A program made the translations under genes and the position numbers. Under the pieces are notes generated by a model, which made no database searches, was not told the origin of the DNA, and was given only the letters and a program-made list of their open reading frames with translations. A DNA stretch of 64,000 nt from Brevundimonas albigilva (GTDB lineage: Bacteria > Pseudomonadota > Alphaproteobacteria > Caulobacterales > Caulobacteraceae). The stretch spans positions 1,257,001 through 1,321,000 of the forward strand of contig NZ_CP097298.1 of NCBI RefSeq assembly GCF_023503965.1. The letters run 5' to 3'. This document shows positions 21,365 through 29,764 of this stretch, piece after piece (the first letter of the stretch is position 1; the number at the start of each line of letters is the position of its first letter).

Positions 21365-22416
21365 TGCGGCCAGTCGAACAGGACGGTCATGCCCGGCCGC
21401 AGCCCGTCGACGCGCGAGACCGGTGCGACGCGCACCTCGAAACTCTTGACGTCGAAGCCGCTCGACTGCCGGGTCGCACGCCAGGTAGCGAAATCTCCGG
21501 CGGGAGCGATGAAGGTCACCCGGAACCGGGCCGTGCGGTTCTCCAGAGCGGGAATACGACCCGTCAGAGTCTGTCCGCGTCGAATCCCGCTGAACTGATC
21601 CTCGCGCAGGGTGAGCGTCACCCAGGGATGCTCTATGTCCGTGAGCATGAAGACCGGGAACCCTTGGGGGACCAGTTCGCCGGGCTGGGCGAGCCGCCGG
21701 CCCACCTCGCCGGACGACGGCGCCAGCACCCGGGTTTCGCGCTCCGCCGCCTCGACCTCCGCCACGGCGCCGCGCGCCTGCCGCACCTGTCCCCCGGCCG
21801 CCTGGCGATCCTGTCGGCGCGCCCCGGCCAGCGCCGCCAGGTCATACTGGGCGCGAGCGGCGCGGGCGGCCTCCGTCGAGGCCACCGCATTGGCCCGGCT
21901 CTCGTCGCGCTTCTGCCCCGCGATCACGCCCTGATCGTACATCTCCTGGGTGCGGGCATACGTCGTCTGGGCCAGATCCGCCGCCGCCTGCGCGCGCCGC
22001 CATTGCGCTTCCGCGGCCCGGATATCCTCCGGACGCGCACCTTCGTCGGCCTTGTCGGCCGTGGCCTCGGCGGCGACGAGGGCGCCGCCCGCCTGTTCTG
22101 AACGTGCCGCGACCTCGGGACTGTCGAGGGTGTAGAGCAGTTGGCCGGCCCGGACCGGCTGCCCCTCCTCCACATGGAAGTCGGCGATCCGCCCCGTCAC
22201 CTTGCTGGTGATCCGAAGCTCCCGCGCATCCACCATCCCCTGAAGCTGATCGGGAACGGGTCGGTAGCTGAGCCAGAGGCCGACGCCGAGCCCCGCCACG
22301 ATCAGCGCCCCGATGCCGAGGGGCAGCAGTTTTCGGCGCCGTCGAGACGGTCCGGCGTCGCCCCGTTCCCCGCCCGGCTCCGTGTTCGGCGTCGGCGTGT
22401 CCTGGGTGTCGGTCAT
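21361..22416 (-). CDS. HlyD/EmrA-type membrane fusion protein
   Basis: A 351-residue periplasmic adaptor. It has a cytoplasmic charged start, one transmembrane helix (LGIGALIVAGLGVGLWLSY, ~33-51), a biotinyl-lipoyl half (ITSKVTGRIADFHVEEGQPV), a coiled-coil hairpin (~95-215) and the second lipoyl half plus beta-barrel (VLAPSSGEVGRRLAQPGELV). It bridges inner-membrane permeases and TolC. Start and stop both overlap neighbouring genes by four bases, implying a single translationally coupled operon. Confidence 0.92.
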   Translation of the reverse strand: MTDTQDTPTPNTEPGGERGDAGPSRRRRKLLPLGIGALIVAGLGVGLWLSYRPVPDQLQGMVDARELRITSKVTGRIADFHVEEGQPVRAGQLLYTLDSPEVAARSEQAGGALVAAEATADKADEGARPEDIRAAEAQWRRAQAAADLAQTTYARTQEMYDQGVIAGQKRDESRANAVASTEAARAARAQYDLAALAGARRQDRQAAGGQVRQARGAVAEVEAAERETRVLAPSSGEVGRRLAQPGELVPQGFPVFMLTDIEHPWVTLTLREDQFSGIRRGQTLTGRIPALENRTARFRVTFIAPAGDFATWRATRQSSGFDVKSFEVRVAPVSRVDGLRPGMTVLFDWPQ

Positions 22417-23828
22417 GGCGCGATCCTTTCGCCCTGGTCGATATAGTCGGGCATGTCCTCGATCCGGCCGCTGACATGAAGAAGGCGGGCGAGCGCGACC
22501 ACGAAGTCATGGGCGGCCTGGGCGCGCTGGATCCGCGCGCGTCCGACGCCGAGTTGGGCGTCGATGACGTCGAGCGAGGTGGTTTGCTGCACCTGGTAGC
22601 CGACCATCTGGACGCGCAGGTTCTCCTCGGCGGCGACGATGGCGCTGTCGGTTCTCTGGAACCGCCGCCGGGCCGCTTCCGCGTCGTTCCAGGATCGGGT
22701 CACGCCGATCTCGATCTGGCTTTGCGCCTCGCGCAGCCCCGCCTGGGCCTGGGCGACCTTCTCGCGCGCGGCGCGGACATTCTGCGAGCGATCGACGCCG
22801 GAGAAGAGGGTGTAACGGAGACCGACCCCCACGGACCAGTCCGGATCGGTCAACAAGGTGTCCTGACGATCAAAGTTGTACTGGGCGAAGCCATAGACCG
22901 TCGGCAGAAGCTCGGCGCGCTGGGCGGTGACCCCGGCTTCCGCCTGGTCTTCCAGGGCCTGGAGCCGCTCCAGCTGCGGGTGGGCGCGATAGGCGGCTTG
23001 CAGATAGGTCTCCAGCGGCTCGAGCGGCCGGAGAAGCACGAAGAGAGACGTAGCCGGATCGATCCCCGACGGCGCCCTCAAGGTCCCAGAGAGCGCCGTG
23101 TCCGCGCTGGCCAGATTGGCTTCGGCCGTCTCCAGCTCGCGCGCCGCGTCGTCACGCGCCACCTCCACCTGCAGGCGCTGGGCGCGACTGATGAACCCGC
23201 CGCGCTCCAGAATCGTCGCATCGGCCAGGTGGCGTTCGAGGCCCGCCAGGACGTCGCGGCGGACGTCCCGAACCCGGGTGAGCAACTGTTGCCCGAAATA
23301 GAGTTCGGTCATCTGCAACAGGGCGTTATCGACGACGATCTGGCGCTCAGCCCGGGACTGGCCGAGTTGAGCCTCAGCGGCCGCCTGGGCGGCCGGAATC
23401 CGGCCGCCGGAATAAAGCGGGACGGTGGCGGTGATGATCGGCCGCGTGCTGTCGCGTTCCATCTGGAACTGCAACGGATCGCTGATGGCGTAGTCCTGAG
23501 CGACATCCGCCAAGGGCCCCAGCGGCAGATAGAGGGTCTTTTGATACCGCATCATCTGGCCCTCGAACTCCACCGTGGGCAGCCGCAGCGTCCTTACGGC
23601 GTTTTCCTGGGCTTCCCGGCTGCGGACATCGGCGTCCGACGCCTCGATGGCGTCCGAGCGTTGCAGGAGCCTGGCCTGCGCGTCGCGATAGGTCAGGGGC
23701 AAAGGACCAACGGTCTGGAGGCCGGAGGTTTTGGCGTCAGAGATCTGGGCCTTGGATGCGGGAGCGTAGGCGGCCGCACAGGTCGACGAGATCAGCAGGA
23801 CCAGCAGGATGGAAGGTCGCAAGGTCAT
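22413..23828 (-). CDS. TolC-family outer membrane efflux protein
   Basis: A 471-residue outer-membrane channel. The signal peptide is MTLRPSILLVLLISSTCAAA. Two repeated helical halves (about residues 45-250 and 260-470) show the OEP pattern, for example PLYSGGRIPAAQAAAEAQL and GLRYTLFSGVDRSQNVRAAR. ATG 23828 is chosen over a long upstream extension because of the signal peptide and AAGGAG upstream. First gene of the exporter operon, divergent from the TetR gene across a palindromic operator. Confidence 0.92.
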   Translation of the reverse strand: MTLRPSILLVLLISSTCAAAYAPASKAQISDAKTSGLQTVGPLPLTYRDAQARLLQRSDAIEASDADVRSREAQENAVRTLRLPTVEFEGQMMRYQKTLYLPLGPLADVAQDYAISDPLQFQMERDSTRPIITATVPLYSGGRIPAAQAAAEAQLGQSRAERQIVVDNALLQMTELYFGQQLLTRVRDVRRDVLAGLERHLADATILERGGFISRAQRLQVEVARDDAARELETAEANLASADTALSGTLRAPSGIDPATSLFVLLRPLEPLETYLQAAYRAHPQLERLQALEDQAEAGVTAQRAELLPTVYGFAQYNFDRQDTLLTDPDWSVGVGLRYTLFSGVDRSQNVRAAREKVAQAQAGLREAQSQIEIGVTRSWNDAEAARRRFQRTDSAIVAAEENLRVQMVGYQVQQTTSLDVIDAQLGVGRARIQRAQAAHDFVVALARLLHVSGRIEDMPDYIDQGERIAP

Positions 23829-23877
23829 GAGCGAGGTTCTCCTTGGCCGACCGTAGCGTTGGCATGGATCCACCTCA

Positions 23878-23891
23878 ATACATACCTGTAT
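23878..23891. promoter_or_regulatory. TetR operator between exporter operon and regulator
   Basis: Palindrome ATACA-TACC-TGTAT sits in the 66-bp divergent region, three bases before the TetR start and 50 bp before the TolC start. The position would let the repressor block both promoters. Confidence 0.6.
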
Positions 23892-23894
23892 CGA

Positions 23895-24538
23895 ATGATT
23901 CAGAAGACTGCTCTCTTGAGCCCAAGGCTTGTCCGGAGCCGTCCCACGCGTGCCCAGACGCGCGAGCGTATCCTCAACGGCGCCCTGGAAGCCTTCGCCG
24001 AACGCGGTTTCCAGGGGGCGACACAGGAGGACATTTGCGATCGGGTCGGATTGAGCCGGGGCGCGTACAACTCCAATTTCCGGTCCCAGGAGGAGCTGTT
24101 TTTCGCCATCTACGATCGGACGATCGAACGGCTGGAACGGCATCTCGAGATCTCGATTGCGTCGGCCCTGTCCAGACCGGGACCCGCGGCGGAGAACTTC
24201 GTCAGGGCGTTCATCGCCGACTACGCCTTCGACCGCAGTTGGTATCTGCTGCAGGCGGATTTCGGTCTGCACGCCCTACGAAACCCTGCGGTGGCGAGCC
24301 ATTACGCCGCGCGGCAGAATCGCATCCTCTCGGTATTATCGAAGAGGCTGTCGGCCGTGTCTGGAGGGGAATCGAGCCGAGCCGCCCCCACGCGTCTTCC
24401 CGCGTCGCTCGCCTCATTCTGGCGGTCCACGAAGGCGCCATGTTCCAGCGCCTACTGGAACCGTCCACAATAAAGGACGGCGAATTGTTGACCCTCTTCG
24501 CCGATCTTCTGTTCTCGAAATCCGCGATCAACTCATGA
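23895..24538 (+). CDS. TetR-family repressor (frameshifted)
   Basis: About 214 residues. The N-terminal HTH is ILNGALEAFAERGFQGATQE then ICDRVGLSRGAYNSNFRSQE (residues ~28-67), followed by a ligand domain. One missing base near 24332 separates RNRILSV from IIEEAVGRVW; the downstream frame (MFQRLLEPSTIKDGELLTLF) is normal for the family and ends at 24536-24538. It is divergent from the TolC-HlyD-permease operon and should repress it and itself through the palindrome at 23878. ATG 23895 fits the HTH position. Confidence 0.85.
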
Positions 24539-24618
24539 ACAGTCCCGGCGACCGGTCCTCAGGGACGTGAGCCGATCACGCACAATGCCGGCCTATTCTA
24601 AAGAACCTGAGAGTTCAC

Positions 24619-24695
24619 CTACACCACGCTCGCTGCGGTGCGCCCGGCGTTGACGTCGATTGTGGCGCCGGTGATATAGCGTCCACCCGGCCCGA
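24619..24695 (-). pseudogene. Short-chain dehydrogenase, C-terminal remnant
   Basis: Only the last ~25 codons remain: GRYITGATIDVNAGRTAA, the diagnostic C-terminal strand of SDR oxidoreductases. The upstream part is cut off at the IS481-family element. Confidence 0.8.
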
Positions 24696-24699
24696 CTAG

Positions 24700-25712
24700 G
24701 TGTTTGGTCCCAGGCTTAGATGGTGTGATCCTTTCGTTGGAATGGAAGGAAGCCATATGGGCCAGGTTCGTCACGGGAGCGCCACGACCACGCACGCCGT
24801 CCGAGCAGCAATACAGCGATCGCAGGCTTCGCTCGCGACGCTGAGCCGGGAGTTGGGGATCAACCCCAAGACGGTGGCGAAGTGGCGTAAGCGGACCTCG
24901 GTCGAGGATCGCAAGACCGGGCCGAAGGAGCCGCGCTCGACGGTTCTGACGGAAGCCGAGGAAGCGATGGTCGTCGCGTTCCGGCGGCACACGCTGCTGC
25001 CGCTGGACGACTGCCTCTACGCCCTGCAGCCGTCCATCCCGCACCTGACGCGCTCAGCGTTGCACCGCTGCTTGCAGCGACACGGCATCTCACGCCTGCC
25101 GGATGTCGAAGGCGACAAGCCGAAGCGGCAGCGTTTCAAGCGTTACCCGATCGGCTTCTTTCATGTTGATATCGCCGAGCTGCAGACGGCCGAGGGCAGG
25201 CTCAATCTGTTCGTCGCCATTGATCGCACCAGCAAGTTCGCTGTCACCCAGCTGGTCGACAAGGCCGACAGACGAACCGCCTGGGAGTTCCTCGAACAGT
25301 TGTTGGAGGCCGTGCCGTACAAGATCCACACGATCCTGACCGACAACGGCATCCAGTTCGCCGAGCAGCCTCGCAACCGCAACACCGCCTTCTCGCGACA
25401 GATGCGCTTCGACATGATCTGCGAAGCCAACGACATCGAGCACCGGCTGACCAAGCCGAACCATCCGTGGACCAATGGCCAGGTCGAGCGGATGAACCGC
25501 ACCATCAAGGACGCCACCGTCAAACGCTTCCACTACGACAGCCACGACGAACTGCGTACGCACCTCGCCGACTTTATGGCCGCCTACAACTTCGCCCGAA
25601 GGCTCAAGACCCTCAACGGTCTCACGCCTTACGAATACATCGCCAGAATCTGGACGTCAGAGCCTGACCGGTTCATCGTCAATCCGATCCACCAGATGCC
25701 TGGACTGAACAC
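24700..25712 (+). mobile_element. IS481-family insertion sequence
   Basis: A 1013-bp element bounded by inverted repeats GTGTTTGGTCCCAGGC (left) and its imperfect counterpart (25698-25712), with one transposase gene. CTAG flanks both ends (24696-24699, 25713-25716), matching the CTAG target known for IS481. It separates an SDR remnant from an unidentified 3' remnant. Confidence 0.88.
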
Positions 25713-25716
25713 CTAG
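24757..25716 (+). CDS. IS481-family transposase
   Basis: A 319-residue DDE transposase, intact. N-terminal HTH (RSQASLATLSRELGINPKTV), then an rve-type catalytic core: Asp in FHVDIAEL, Asp in TDNGIQFAEQP and Glu in GQVERMNRTIKD, followed by YNFARRLKTLNGLTPYE. ATG 24757 is chosen because AAGGA precedes it at good spacing; the frame is open further upstream. The TAG stop (25714-25716) lies in the duplicated CTAG target, outside the element, so the C-terminus depends on the insertion site. Confidence 0.92.
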   Translation: MGQVRHGSATTTHAVRAAIQRSQASLATLSRELGINPKTVAKWRKRTSVEDRKTGPKEPRSTVLTEAEEAMVVAFRRHTLLPLDDCLYALQPSIPHLTRSALHRCLQRHGISRLPDVEGDKPKRQRFKRYPIGFFHVDIAELQTAEGRLNLFVAIDRTSKFAVTQLVDKADRRTAWEFLEQLLEAVPYKIHTILTDNGIQFAEQPRNRNTAFSRQMRFDMICEANDIEHRLTKPNHPWTNGQVERMNRTIKDATVKRFHYDSHDELRTHLADFMAAYNFARRLKTLNGLTPYEYIARIWTSEPDRFIVNPIHQMPGLNT

Positions 25717-25838
25717 TGCCGCTACACGTCATCGACGAGGTGGTGGAGCGGATCACCAACCAGACTATCACCGCCTATGAGTATGACCCGGCGACCGCAT
25801 CCTTGGTCCAGCACGCGGATGGAGTCGGTCAGTCCTGA
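25716..25838 (+). pseudogene. Unidentified 3' gene remnant after IS481 element
   Basis: An open frame of ~40 codons continues from the IS junction (LHVIDEVVERITNQTITAYE...ADGVGQS, stop 25836-25838). Codon use looks coding and the frame runs into the element, so it is probably the tail of an interrupted gene. I cannot name the family. Confidence 0.4.
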
Positions 25839-26041
25839 GGGTCTTCGGGCATAGCCAGGCGTCGACCGAGGTCGCGCATAGTTTTACGCGACGGACGCGG
25901 AAGCTTGGCCTTCAAAGCCTCCAGTTCCTTCGCCTCATCCCGCGTCAGCGGGTGATCGTGATCCACCAAGATTCTGCGGATCGCACGCGCGACGTCAGCG
26001 GCGACCGCATCGTCGTCTTCGTCCAAAGGAGGACGGCTCAC
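25829..26041 (-). CDS. Small acidic/basic hypothetical protein, 70 aa
   Basis: GTG 26041 opens a 70-residue product (MSRPPLDEDDDAVAADVARA, then LTRDEAKELEALKAKLPRPS). It is rich in charge, probably helical, with no known family. Its 3' end overlaps the remnant at 25716-25838 on the other strand by a few bases. The ribosome-binding site is weak, so it may be spurious. Confidence 0.45.
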   Translation of the reverse strand: MSRPPLDEDDDAVAADVARAIRRILVDHDHPLTRDEAKELEALKAKLPRPSRKTMRDLGRRLAMPEDPQD

Positions 26042-26092
26042 GAGGGTTCTCGGGTTGGTGACAGCATCTGGCGCAAGTTTAGCACGAGAGGA

Positions 26093-26281
26093 CTAGTAGG
26101 GCACGTTCGACGCCGCGCGCCGCAGCAGCGCCTGCACAGCGGCCTCCTTGGTGGGCCAGGTGCCGCAGTCGATGCCGTTCAGGGAACCGACGAACTGGAG
26201 GCGGTCTCCGGCCGTCACGCGCCGGACGCCGAAAAGCTGACGGCCACGACGGAAGTGGATATAATGGGGGCGGCTGCGCAT
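26093..26281 (-). CDS. Small 62-aa protein, paralogue of gene at 13187
   Basis: MRSRPHYIHFRRGRQLFGVR... ending WPTKEAAVQALLRRAASN. ATG 26281 follows CGGAG at eight bases. It resembles the 62-residue product at 13187 in the RRG-Q start, central glycines and the PTKE-AV..LRR-A tail, at roughly 40% identity by eye over 47 positions. It is the last gene before the right end of the island. Function unknown. Confidence 0.55.
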   Translation of the reverse strand: MRSRPHYIHFRRGRQLFGVRRVTAGDRLQFVGSLNGIDCGTWPTKEAAVQALLRRAASNVPY

Positions 26282-26439
26282 GGGCGAACTCCGTTTATCA
26301 CCCCCCAGCGCTGAAGGCCGCCCAGCGCCTTATCAACCGCCCGAAAACATCCACGTCACCACCGCTTTCCGACGGCAAGTGACATTATTGGCTTGCGCAG
26401 CTAACTTGCTGGGGTGCCCACCAGGGGCATTTCCCAGGA

Positions 26440-26458
26440 GGTGGTTCCATCGGTGGTT
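26440..26458 (+). repeat. Paired GGTGGTT direct repeats, right island end
   Basis: GGTGGTT-N5-GGTGGTT, same strand and spacing as 1193-1211, ~92 bp inside the candidate right core. The rest of 26282-26585 holds no gene I can support; it contains this pair, the candidate core and the peptidase leader. Confidence 0.5.
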
Positions 26459-26549
26459 TAGCGACGAAGGTGTATTCGCAACAGCACTGAACGAGAAACT
26501 CATGGCATTGATTTGTCGCGAGTTATTCGACTTTCTCGCCGCTGAGGGT

Positions 26550-26565
26550 TTCTCCCTCAAGGGGA
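26550..26565. other. Candidate right attachment core
   Basis: TTCTCCCTCAAGGGGA, one mismatch from 1024-1039. It lies 20 bp before the S46 peptidase start, so the island junction falls in the leader of that gene and could have replaced its original promoter. Confidence 0.4.
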
Positions 26566-26585
26566 GAAGGATTAGGAGTTTTCCC

Positions 26586-28661
26586 ATGCGCCTCGCCCTT
26601 CTCGCCTCCGCCGCCGTCCTCGCCTTCGCCGCCTCCTCGGCGCGCGCCGAGGAGGGCATGTGGACCTTCGACAACTTCCCCATCGCCCGCGCCAACCAGA
26701 CGCTGGGGACAAACATCGACCAGGCCTTCCTCGACCGCGTCCGCCTGTCGTCGGTGAAGTTCGGCGGCTGCTCGGCCGGCGTCGTCTCGGGCCAGGGCCT
26801 GGTGATGACCAACAATCACTGCGTCGCCACCTGCGTCGCCAACCTGTCCACGCCCCAGGTCAACTACGCCGAGACCGGCTTCACCCCGAAGTCGCGCGAA
26901 GAAGAGCTGAAATGCCCCGGCGCCTCGGCCGAAATCCTGACCGACATCTCCGACGTCACCGAACGGATGCGCAAGGCCGGCGAAGGGCTCGAAGGCCAGG
27001 CCTTCACCCAGGCGCGCGACGCCGAGGCGGGCCGCATCGAGACGGAAGCCTGCGGCGACGACGCCAAGGTCCGCTGCCAGGTCGTCAGCCTGTATCGCGG
27101 CGGCCAGTTCAAGCTCTATAAATTCCGCAAGTACGACGACGTCCGCCTGGCCTGGGCGCCCGAGGATCGCGCCGCGACCTTCGGCGGCGACCTGGACAAC
27201 TTCTCCTTCCCGCGCTTCGCCATCGATGCGGCCTTTATCCGCCTCTATGAGGACGGCCGCCCGGTCGAGACCCCGATCCACTTCGCCTGGAACGCCGACA
27301 AGCCGACCGAGGGCGAGGCCGTCTTCGTCTCCGGCAATCCCGGCGCGACCCAGCGCCTGCTGACGATGGACCAGCTGGCCACCATCCGCGACGTGGTCCT
27401 GCCGCTGGACCAGCTGATCGCCTCCGAACTGCGCGGCCGGCTGATCCGCTATTCGGAAGAGGGCGAGGAACAGGCCTTCATCGCCATGGACCCGATCGTG
27501 GGCCTGGAGAACACCTACAAGCGCGGGCGCGGCCGCATGGCCGCCCTGATCGACCCGGGCTTCATGACGGCCAAGGCCGCGGGCGAGGCCGACTTCATGC
27601 AGCGCTACGCCGCCGCCAACGGCGACGGGCCCGACCCGTGGGGCGCCCTGGAGGCGATCCAGCCAACCGCTCGCGAACTGTATCCCGCCATGGCCCTGCT
27701 GGAGGGCGGCACGGGCCTGGGGACCACCTCGGTCGCCGGCGGGTCGCAGCTGTTCGCTTACGCCCGCACCCTGGTGCGCGGCGCCCAGGAGCGGGCCAAG
27801 CCGTCCGACCAGCGCCTGCCCGAGTTCGCCGACAGCCGCCTGTCCGGCGTCCAGTCGCGCCTGTTCGCCGAGCGCCCGACCTATCCGGAGCTGGAGCAGA
27901 TCCGCCTGGAATGGTGGCTGTCCAAGACGCGCGAGTGGCTGACGGTCGACAATCCCTACGTCGCCACGCTGCTGGGCAAGGACAGCCCCGAGGGCCTGTC
28001 GGCCCGTCTGGTCGAGAGCACGAAACTGGCCGATCCCGCCGTGCGCCGCGCCCTTTGGGAAGGCGGCCTGGCCGCCGTCCAGGCCTCCACCGACCCGATG
28101 ATCCGCTACGCCCTGGCCGTCGACGCCGACGCCCGCGCCGTGCGCGCCGAATGGGAGGAAAAGGTCCAGGCCCCGACCGACCGCGCCTCCGAGGAACTCG
28201 CGACCGCCCGCTTCGCCGCCTATGGCGACAGCGTCTATCCCGACGCCACCGGCACCCTGCGCCTGACCTACGGCCTGGTCGAGGGGTCGGACGTGCCCGG
28301 CCAGCGGTTTTCCGCCTTCACCACCTTCGCCGGCCTGTGGGACCGCGCCACCGGCGCCGAGCCTTTCGCCGTCGCGCCCAAGCTGCTGGCCGCCAAGGAC
28401 CGCATCGACCCGAACGCGGTGATGGACATGGCCGTGTCCACCGACACCATCGGCGGCTCCTCCGGCTCGCCCGCCATCAATGCGCGGGGCCAGATCATCG
28501 GGGCCAACTTCGACTCCACCGTCCTGACCCAGAGGAACGCCTACGGCTACGACCGCGCCGTCAATCGCAGCGTCATCGTCACCACCCAGGCGGTGACCGT
28601 GGCCCTGCGCGACGTCTATGGCATGGACCACCTGGTCGAGGAGCTGGGCGTCAGCCAGTGA
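26586..28661 (+). CDS. S46 family dipeptidyl-peptidase (DPP7/DPP11 type)
   Basis: A 691-residue secreted serine peptidase that releases dipeptides in the periplasm. Signal peptide MRLALLASAAVLAFAASSARA. Catalytic His77 is in MTNNHCVATC and Ser626 in GGSSGSPAIN, the chymotrypsin-like S46 arrangement. Eighteen residues after the Ser is Ser644, the position that is Gly in DPP7 and Arg in DPP11, so P1 preference may differ from both. ATG 26586 has AGGAG upstream; the frame is open to 26280 but that part is island sequence. Paralogue of the truncated gene at 1-880. The GNAT gene follows with a GTGA overlap. Confidence 0.95.
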   Translation: MRLALLASAAVLAFAASSARAEEGMWTFDNFPIARANQTLGTNIDQAFLDRVRLSSVKFGGCSAGVVSGQGLVMTNNHCVATCVANLSTPQVNYAETGFTPKSREEELKCPGASAEILTDISDVTERMRKAGEGLEGQAFTQARDAEAGRIETEACGDDAKVRCQVVSLYRGGQFKLYKFRKYDDVRLAWAPEDRAATFGGDLDNFSFPRFAIDAAFIRLYEDGRPVETPIHFAWNADKPTEGEAVFVSGNPGATQRLLTMDQLATIRDVVLPLDQLIASELRGRLIRYSEEGEEQAFIAMDPIVGLENTYKRGRGRMAALIDPGFMTAKAAGEADFMQRYAAANGDGPDPWGALEAIQPTARELYPAMALLEGGTGLGTTSVAGGSQLFAYARTLVRGAQERAKPSDQRLPEFADSRLSGVQSRLFAERPTYPELEQIRLEWWLSKTREWLTVDNPYVATLLGKDSPEGLSARLVESTKLADPAVRRALWEGGLAAVQASTDPMIRYALAVDADARAVRAEWEEKVQAPTDRASEELATARFAAYGDSVYPDATGTLRLTYGLVEGSDVPGQRFSAFTTFAGLWDRATGAEPFAVAPKLLAAKDRIDPNAVMDMAVSTDTIGGSSGSPAINARGQIIGANFDSTVLTQRNAYGYDRAVNRSVIVTTQAVTVALRDVYGMDHLVEELGVSQ

Positions 28662-29170
28662 GCGACCTGACCTTCCGCGCGGCGACGCCCTCCGACGTCG
28701 CCGCGCTCCATCCCCTGATCGAACGCGCCTATCGCGGCGAGACGGCCAGGGCCGGCTGGACGCACGAGGCCGACCTGCTGTTCGACGATCGCACCAGCGC
28801 CGACGAACTGTCCGCCCTGATCGCCGATCCCGACCGCGTCATCCTGCTGGCGCGCCGCGACGACCGCCTGATCGGCTGCGTCCAGGTCGCCCGCGCGGGT
28901 CCGGACCGGGCCTATCTGGGCATGCTGACGGTCGATCCGGCGCTGCAGGCCTCGGGCCTGGGCCGCCATATCCTCGCCGCCGCCGAACGGGAAGCCGTGG
29001 CCCGCTTCGCCGCCCGGCGCATGGAGATGACCGTCATCCATCGTCGCGCCGAGCTGATCGCCTGGTACGAGCGGCGCGGCTACGCCCCCACCGGCGAGCG
29101 CCGCCCCTTCCCCGTCGACCCGCCTCGCCCGGAGCTGGATTTCATGGTGCTGGAGAAGGGGCTGGCCTGA
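28658..29170 (+). CDS. GNAT-family N-acetyltransferase
   Basis: A 170-residue acetyl-CoA-dependent transferase. The GNAT core shows LIGCVQVARAG, YLGMLTVDPALQASGLGRHI (acetyl-CoA loop R/Q-x-x-G-x-G/A-like, residues ~88-107) and the C-terminal IAWYERRGYAPTGERRPFP. GTG 28658 overlaps the peptidase stop (GTGA), so it is translated with it; an amine or peptide product of the peptidase could be a substrate, but this is speculation. Confidence 0.9.
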   Translation: MSDLTFRAATPSDVAALHPLIERAYRGETARAGWTHEADLLFDDRTSADELSALIADPDRVILLARRDDRLIGCVQVARAGPDRAYLGMLTVDPALQASGLGRHILAAAEREAVARFAARRMEMTVIHRRAELIAWYERRGYAPTGERRPFPVDPPRPELDFMVLEKGLA

Positions 29171-29183
29171 CCCCTTGCAAAAC

Positions 29184-29217
29184 GGACACGACTGTCCATT
29201 TAGCGGGACAGAATGTC
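29184..29217. promoter_or_regulatory. Two TetR operators before the tetR-emr operon
   Basis: Palindromes GGACA-CGAC-TGTCC (29184-29197) and GACA-GAA-TGTC (29207-29217) precede and overlap the ATG at 29213. They share the half-site (G)GACA/TGTC(C). A TTGCAA -35-like hexamer is at 29175-29180. Autorepression by the TetR protein is the simplest reading. Confidence 0.6.
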
Positions 29218-29764
29218 GCGCCCCACCCGAAAAGACGCCGTCCACAACCGCGCCGCCCTGCTGAAGGCCGCACGCGAGGTGCTGTCCGAGCACGGTCTCG
29301 ACGCGCCGCTGGAGCTGATCGCCGAGCGCGCCGGCGTCGGGCGCGGCACCCTGTATCGCCATTTCGCCGACCGCACCGAACTGGCCCTGGCCGTGCTGAT
29401 CGACGGCGTCGACGACCTGGACGCCCGCACCCGCGCGCGCGGCGATGATCCGCAGGTCTTCTTCTGGTTCGTCGAGGAGCTGGCCGATCTGGTCATGCGC
29501 AACGCCGGCTGGTCCGACGTGCTGCGGAACGTCCGCTCGCCCGACGCGCTTACGCCCTTGCGGCAACGCTTGATGGAGGCGGGCGCCGGTCCGCTGGCGC
29601 GGGCCCAGGCGGCCGGCCTGGTGCGAAAGGACCTGGGGCCGATGGACGTGCGTCTGATCGCCACCCTGCTGGGCTCGGGCTTCCAGGGCGCCGACGAGGC
29701 CGAGCGCCGCGCCGTGTCCGCCCGCACCCGCCTGATCGTCCTGTACGGACTGAGAAGCCGCTGA
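29213..29764 (+). CDS. TetR-family repressor of the EmrAB-like pump
   Basis: A 183-residue regulator. HTH: AALLKAAREVLSEHGLDAPL then IAERAGVGRGTLYRHFADRT (residues ~14-55). The C-terminal domain has YGLR near the end, as in TetR_C_33-like proteins. Its stop overlaps the start of the MFS gene (TGATG), giving a tetR-emrB-emrA operon. The paired palindromes before and across its start suggest autoregulation relieved by a pump substrate. Confidence 0.9.
   Translation: MSRPTRKDAVHNRAALLKAAREVLSEHGLDAPLELIAERAGVGRGTLYRHFADRTELALAVLIDGVDDLDARTRARGDDPQVFFWFVEELADLVMRNAGWSDVLRNVRSPDALTPLRQRLMEAGAGPLARAQAAGLVRKDLGPMDVRLIATLLGSGFQGADEAERRAVSARTRLIVLYGLRSR

Noticed and set aside
22476..24473. A long plus-strand frame fused to the TetR protein
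   Set aside because: The upstream part is antisense to tolC; the HTH begins at ATG 23895.
26523..28631. A 702-codon open frame on the minus strand opposite the S46 peptidase
   Set aside because: Gly/Ala/Arg-rich shadow of a high-GC gene; the plus strand has a signal peptide, catalytic motifs and a ribosome-binding site.
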